A DNA stretch of 64,000 bases, taken from assembly GCA_037043235.1 (NCBI GenBank), contig JAWRVZ010000014.1, positions 2,418,001 through 2,482,000 of the forward strand, written 5' to 3'. The stretch comes from Rhodeus uyekii (Eukaryota; Chordata; Actinopteri; Cypriniformes; Acheilognathidae). A program made the translations under genes and the position numbers. This document shows, piece by piece, positions 60,071-64,000 of this stretch (positions are counted from its first letter, which is position 1; every line of letters starts with the position of its first letter). A model generated the notes under the pieces. The model had not been told where the DNA came from, did not search any database, and saw only the letters and a program-made list of their open reading frames with translations.

Positions 60071-60210
60071 TTGTAACACTTTACCCTGTGGACTTTCTTC
60101 AAACTGCAACGCTTGCTGGTACAGTGGGTCGAGTGTCTTGCGTGCTATTTTTGTCTTCTTCTTAGCTACATATGCCCCATTGTGTAGAAGATAGACTTTG
60201 ACATACGGAG
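60071..60210 (-). CDS. rims1: rims1 penultimate coding exon (middle of C2B)
   Basis: 140-bp internal exon on the minus strand. The acceptor is ..TCAATGACAG at its 5' side and the donor is CAA|GTGAGT at 60065-60070. It starts with the last two bases of an Ala codon and encodes PYVKVYLL, then AKKKTKIARKTLDPLYQQ, then FEESPQGKVLQ. The lysine-rich AKKKTKIARK stretch is the polybasic face of the RIM C2B domain, which family knowledge links to acidic phospholipid binding; RIM C2 domains do not rely on the calcium-binding aspartates of synaptotagmin C2 domains. Sequence between YLL and AKKK (HNGAYV) differs from the mammalian form I remember, so this copy looks somewhat diverged. It is separated from the last exon by a 246-bp intron. 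Confidence 0.93.
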
Positions 60211-60398
60211 CTGTCATTGAATAGAATGGATCACATTAGGAAGGTATTAACACAATGTATACTACTGAAATTACTGAACATGTAAAGTAGGACTAGCTCT
60301 GACAACTTTGGGTTCAGCAAGAACTGCTTGATGAGTTATGTGGCAAAATAATATGATACATACGGAGTTTGAATCTTGAAAAAGCAAAAATGACTCAC

Positions 60399-60500
60399 CA
60401 GGGAGTGATTTGGATCCTGGTTTTTGGATGAGACCGCGCGCCCTTATAACCTCCACCTCCAGCTGGCCTTTTTTATTCACCATGCCAATCTGAATGTCAC
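60399..60500 (-). CDS. rims1: rims1 antepenultimate coding exon (start of C2B)
   Basis: 102-bp minus-strand exon. The acceptor is ..TGTTCAG just above 60500 and the donor is CCTG|GTGAGT at 60393-60398. It begins with the last two bases of a Gly codon and encodes DIQIGMVNKKGQLEVEVIRA, then RGLIQKPGSKSLP, ending on the first base of the Ala codon completed in the next exon. This is the first beta-strand region of the RIM C2B domain. Exon phases (1, 1, 0) are consistent across the three exons, and all junctions use GT-AG, so the gene looks intact here. A 188-bp intron separates it from the next exon. Earlier exons (zinc finger, PDZ, C2A) must lie beyond 64000; none is recognisable between 60501 and 64000. 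Confidence 0.92.
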
Positions 60501-60682
60501 CTGAACATCACAGAATATGCAAATAACACCAACTACTAATAATTGCAATTTTATTTAAATGGTAAGTTTTCTTAATGGATTTAATCAAATGGCTCATGCA
60601 AAAACAAAAAAGACATACTGCAGCTTTTTTAGGCAGTTTGTTTTTTGTAAGAAAATAAGAAAATTTGTGCTATAAATTTAAT

Positions 60683-61915
60683 GTACAATCCTGATTCCAA
60701 AAAAGTTGGAACAACAAATTATGAATAAAAATAGAATGAAATGATGTGAAAGTTTCAAATTTCAATACTAAAATAGAATACAACATAGATGACATATCAA
60801 ATGTGAGAAAATGTATCATTTTAGGGGAAAAATAAGTTAATTTTAAATTTCATGGCATCAAAACATCTCAAAAAAGTTGGGACAAGGCCATGTATACCAC
60901 TGTGTGGCATCCCCTCTTCTTTTTATAACCATCTGCAAACGCCTGGAGACTGAGGACACAAGTTGTTCAAGTTTAGGAATAGGAATGTTGTCCCATTCTT
61001 GTCTAATACATGCTTCTAGTTACTCTACTGTCTCAGGTCTTCTTTGTGCATCTTCCTCTTTATGATGCGTCAGATGTATTCTATGTGTGAAAATCTGGAC
61101 TGAAGGCTGGCCATTTCAGTACCTGAATCCTTCTACGCAGCCATGATGTTGTAATTTTGGTCTGGAATTGTTATGTTGGAAAATGAAAGGTCTTCCCTGA
61201 AAGAGACGACGTCTGGAGGGGAGCATATGTTGCTTTAGAACTTAGATATACCTTTCAGCATTGATGGTGCCTTTCCAGATGTGTAAGCGAATGGTTCGGC
61301 GGATTGTGTTCACCGAGTAATTATTCTTGAGCCCATGTTGTGATTTCCATTACAGTAGCATTCCAGATTGTGATGCAGTGCCGTCTAAGGGCCCGAAGAT
61401 CACGGGCATCCAGTATGATTTTCTGGCCTTGACCCTCACACACAGAGATTGTTCCAGATTCTCCAAATCTTTGGATGATATTATGCAATATAGATGATAA
61501 CTTCAAACTCTTTGCAATTTTTCTCTAAGAAACTCCTTTCTGATATTGCGCCACAATTTTTCGCTGTAGCAAATGGGGAATTGGTGATCCTCTGCCCATC
61601 TTGACTTTTGAGAGACACTGCCACTCTGAGAGGATCTTTTTATCTTTTTACCCAATCATGTTGCCAGTTGACCTAATAAGTTGCAAATTGGTCCTCCAGC
61701 TGTTCCTTATATGTACATTAAACTTTTCCAGCCTCTTATTGCTACCTGTCCCAACTTTTTTGATCCAAAATGAGGCAATAATTTGGCATGACATTTCAAA
61801 ATGACTCACTTTCAACGTTTGATATGTTATCTATATTCTATTGTGAATAAAATATAAGTTTATGAAATTTGTAAATTATTGCTTTCCTTTTTATTGGCAA
61901 TTTGTACAGTGTTTT
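60683..61915 (-). mobile_element. Tc1-like transposon, internal deletion derivative
   Basis: Left end carries ATTCCAAAAAAGTTGGAAC, the hallmark terminus of a widespread fish and frog Tc1-like family. The related right end is decayed (AATTTGTACAGTG near 61898). In minus-strand sense the transposase N-terminus is readable (IIQRFGESGTISV, then LDARDLRALRRHCIT near 61380-61460), and C-terminal text near 60900-61270 includes the HIWKGTINAERYI-like and RRPETVE-like parts. The DNA between them, with the first catalytic Asp, is missing near 61285-61325, and frameshifts follow. It lies in a rims1 intron, in the same orientation as the gene. Confidence 0.82.
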
Positions 61916-62108
61916 TACTGTATTTAGCACAACTATACAGAACAAAACTAACTAGAATACAACATAACTGTTTTAAACTTTACACAAGTCTTAAAAAGAG
62001 ACACTATAACAGTAGTCAAAGAAGTTCACATGACAACTTTTAGAGACTAATGACTAAAAAATAGCATTGATAGATCACTGACACACAGCCAATGTGAACT
62101 GTCTAAGT

Positions 62109-62816
62109 CAGGGGTGGGCAAACTACGGCCCGCCGAACTTGCGGCCCGATATCCGGCCCGTTGGGCTTTTTAATCCGGCCCGCCGAACTTGCCGAACCTG
62201 TATTAAACCTCCTTTTTACATTTCCCTGTAATGTCACTCTGTCGCGGAAAAGTGGCGCTGAAAGCTGTGGTGGAGAGTAGGCGTGTCCCAAACCCCTCTA
62301 CAACCCCCCCCCCCCCTTATGGCGTTAATTCCGTGCTAAAAAGGAATGAGCGCAAAACTGATGTTTGCGCGCGTAAATTACATCCGCGAGTGGAAAACAG
62401 AGCTACACGTAAATACGGGTACCTGCGAGCTCATTTTAATCACTCGCACTTTTATTTTTGTCGGTCGTGGTGCGGGGCTTGCTCTTGTAATAGTAACATC
62501 AAACGTCATTGGTTAGTTCCCTTTTTTCCAGAGCTCAGTTGTGATTGGACGCCTGTGATTGTCAGTCTAGAGCTGAGGCAAATATATGATTCAGTCACAT
62601 TGCATATTATGGTTTTTCTGTCAATAAATTGTATTAATATTGTTTTGTTGTAATTTCACGTGTCCCAGTCGAGTGATTTAAGACCAAACTGTACTTTATA
62701 CAGGTTTTCTAGGATTTCTTATAAGTAAATGCACAGGTACGACCTTCAACCCGGCCCCCTCTGTCAATTTTAAGAAACCAATGTGGCCCGCGAGACAAAT
62801 AGTTTGCCCACCCCTG
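62109..62816. mobile_element. hAT MITE with perfect 8-bp duplication
   Basis: Ends CAGGGGTGGGCAAACTA and, reversed, CAGGGGTGGGCAAACTA, flanked by GTCTAAGT on both sides (62101-62108, 62817-62824). CGGCCCG blocks are repeated three times near the left end. The 708-bp interior has one frame (62231-62653) with no transposase motif. The termini are those of Charlie-like hAT elements. Intact ends and duplication point to a fairly recent insertion in the rims1 intron. Confidence 0.92.
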
Positions 62817-63114
62817 GTCTAAGTCTATCTTAAAAACAATTTTACTGCTAAATGAATCGCTATAAACTGTAGGCCAGCTTATGTTCAATGATACAAAAAT
62901 AAAGGAAATTCTAAGCCACTTTTTCTACAGTATTGTCTTTTCATTTGTCAGCCTCAATCATCACAATGTGGTATATCAGAAACTTTCACAATGAAAAATT
63001 ATTCCAGGAAACAGACTGTAATACTTCTAAATACTTAGGAAACAAAAGAAATGCAAGCAAAAACTACACTACTTCAAACAAGAAAGGACAGAGACTAAGG
63101 GAGAACGTCTCAGG

Positions 63115-64000
63115 TTAAACATTGTAACCATAGTTCCCTGAGAATAGGGAACTAGACGCTGTGTCCCCTAGGGGTCGCTATGGGGAATACCTCTGGTATG
63201 AAAAATGTCTGAAGCGGACACGTGAAGCGGTGGCCTCATTAATGAAGACTCTCAAAGTTGAGGAGTCGGTGAAGAGGCTTAGTCATAGGTGATATCAAAG
63301 AGCGTCTCTTTTTAAGATTAGCTATCTCCATAACCCAGGCTGCTGCGAGGAAGCTAAGAAAAGACATCTACTCGCAAAGTAGGTGCGCCTGGGAGAGCAT
63401 AGGGGAGCAGAGGCTCAACCTGTGTGAAGTAAAACTCTCATGAGAGGAGCACTCCACTCTCGCCCTACCCCCTTTTTTACACCTAGACTCCTCACAAGCT
63501 CAGGAGTCGACACGACTCACAGAACACTCAGGAGCGTCTACAGATGCCTCTACTCTGAGAACATTGGGAGCTCAGGGGAGCAGGGAGGACCAGTTAGGGT
63601 TTGCCGGGCCCTACTCCAAACACTTGCCCTATAGCTAAGCTCTAGCAAGCAGAGTATAGGAACTTACCTTCCAGATTCTAGATGGCTGCCCCAATTCACT
63701 CGTGAACCGGGACAAAGCACAGTGCCTGTAGAAGAATGCCAACAGCCCAGACAAAGCTCCCTGCGCTTGAAAAGCTCCAAAGGTGAAGGCCCAGCACAAC
63801 AGGCCTTACCACACTCGGGACCCTCTAAGGAGGTTGGGAGAGCCTACACGCCCGAGCGGAGCTAACGTGCTTCAACACAGACAAACACCATATCTCCTGA
63901 ACACCCAGAGCGGAGGCCTACGAATCTGTCGCTGTGGCCAAGCTTAGTCAGGCTCTGCAGAGCACTGCAACTCAAAAGACATGCACACCTGAACTTGCGT
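63115..64000. repeat. Cyprinid terminal-repeat unit, probably DIRS-related, cut by the window edge
   Basis: Starts ACGTCTCAGGTTAAACATTG, then TAGTTCCCTGAGAATAGGGA and GAGTCGGTGAAGAGGC. The 'gttccctgag..gggaac..agacgctg' layout is the same as at 10865-10915 and 30720-30740. The rest is GC-richer than the intron, with CTCAGGAGTCGACACG near 63500. A frame at 63440-63634 is not supported as a gene. Confidence 0.55.

Larger units (their letters stand above)
60501..64000 (-). other. rims1: rims1 upstream intron (3' part)
   Basis: Intron preceding the C2B-start exon. It holds a Tc1-like deletion derivative (about 60683-61915), a hAT MITE (62109-62816) and a cyprinid-type terminal-repeat unit (63115-64000). 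No RIM exon, such as the conserved block just before C2B, was found, so the intron extends past the window end. Confidence 0.75.

Noticed and set aside
62231..62653. 140-codon plus-strand frame
   Set aside because: Lies inside the hAT MITE and shows no BED finger or transposase motif.
1..64000. CRISPR arrays, bacterial operons or a prophage-like system
   Set aside because: Spliced vertebrate exons and eukaryotic transposons throughout. The tandem repeats seen are microsatellites or the 27-bp coding minisatellite, with no spacer structure.

Overview
The window is vertebrate nuclear DNA from a ray-finned fish, most likely a cyprinid. Coding DNA is sparse, true exons have canonical splice sites, the background is AT-rich, and transposons are dense: DIRS-type retroelements, hAT, Tc1-like elements, solo LTRs, MITEs and a tRNA-derived SINE. 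There is nothing bacterial in it. The species call rests on repeat types recognised by eye, so it is tentative.

Two host genes are supported, both on the minus strand. At 59.6-60.5 kb are the last three coding exons of a RIM active-zone protein, covering the whole C2B domain to the stop codon. At 52.07-52.43 kb is the first coding exon of a KCNQ5-type potassium channel. In human, RIMS1 and KCNQ5 are adjacent and in the same orientation on 6q13, and the order and orientation here match (rims1 then kcnq5 along the minus strand). That synteny is the main reason for calling the RIM gene rims1 rather than rims2. No further channel exon is recognisable between 1 and 52072, so this 52 kb is read as kcnq5 intron 1, a very long intron in mammals too.

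Layout: 0.4-2.5 kb, an LTR retrotransposon with 5-bp target duplications, two 328-bp LTRs and no pol. 4.0-5.3 kb, a hAT-like element. 7.8-9.9 kb, LTR fragments. 10.9-13.1 kb, a minus-strand DIRS copy. 16.4-19.6 kb, LTR and DIRS fragments. 22.2-23.5 kb, a DIRS fragment split by a solo LTR. 25.0-26.3 kb, a solo LTR and a TA-flanked MITE. 27.6-30.9 kb, the longest DIRS relic, itself hit by an LTR fragment and a MITE. 34.2-36.0 kb, a solo LTR and a Tc1 relic. 37.9-40.0 kb, a DIRS terminal unit split by a hAT element that keeps a BED zinc-finger exon. 41.4-42.0 kb, DIRS gag. 45.1-47.1 kb, a Tc1-like element with an insertion. 51.6 kb, a SINE. 52.1-52.9 kb, the CpG-rich kcnq5 first exon and promoter. 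53.2-54.6 kb, a pair of related 290-bp repeats. 59.6-64.0 kb, rims1 exons and an intron holding a Tc1 deletion derivative, a perfect hAT MITE and another terminal-repeat unit.

I see no novel multi-gene system. The most informative features are the conserved synaptic gene pair and the nested insertions, several of which can be dated or ordered because their target duplications are intact.
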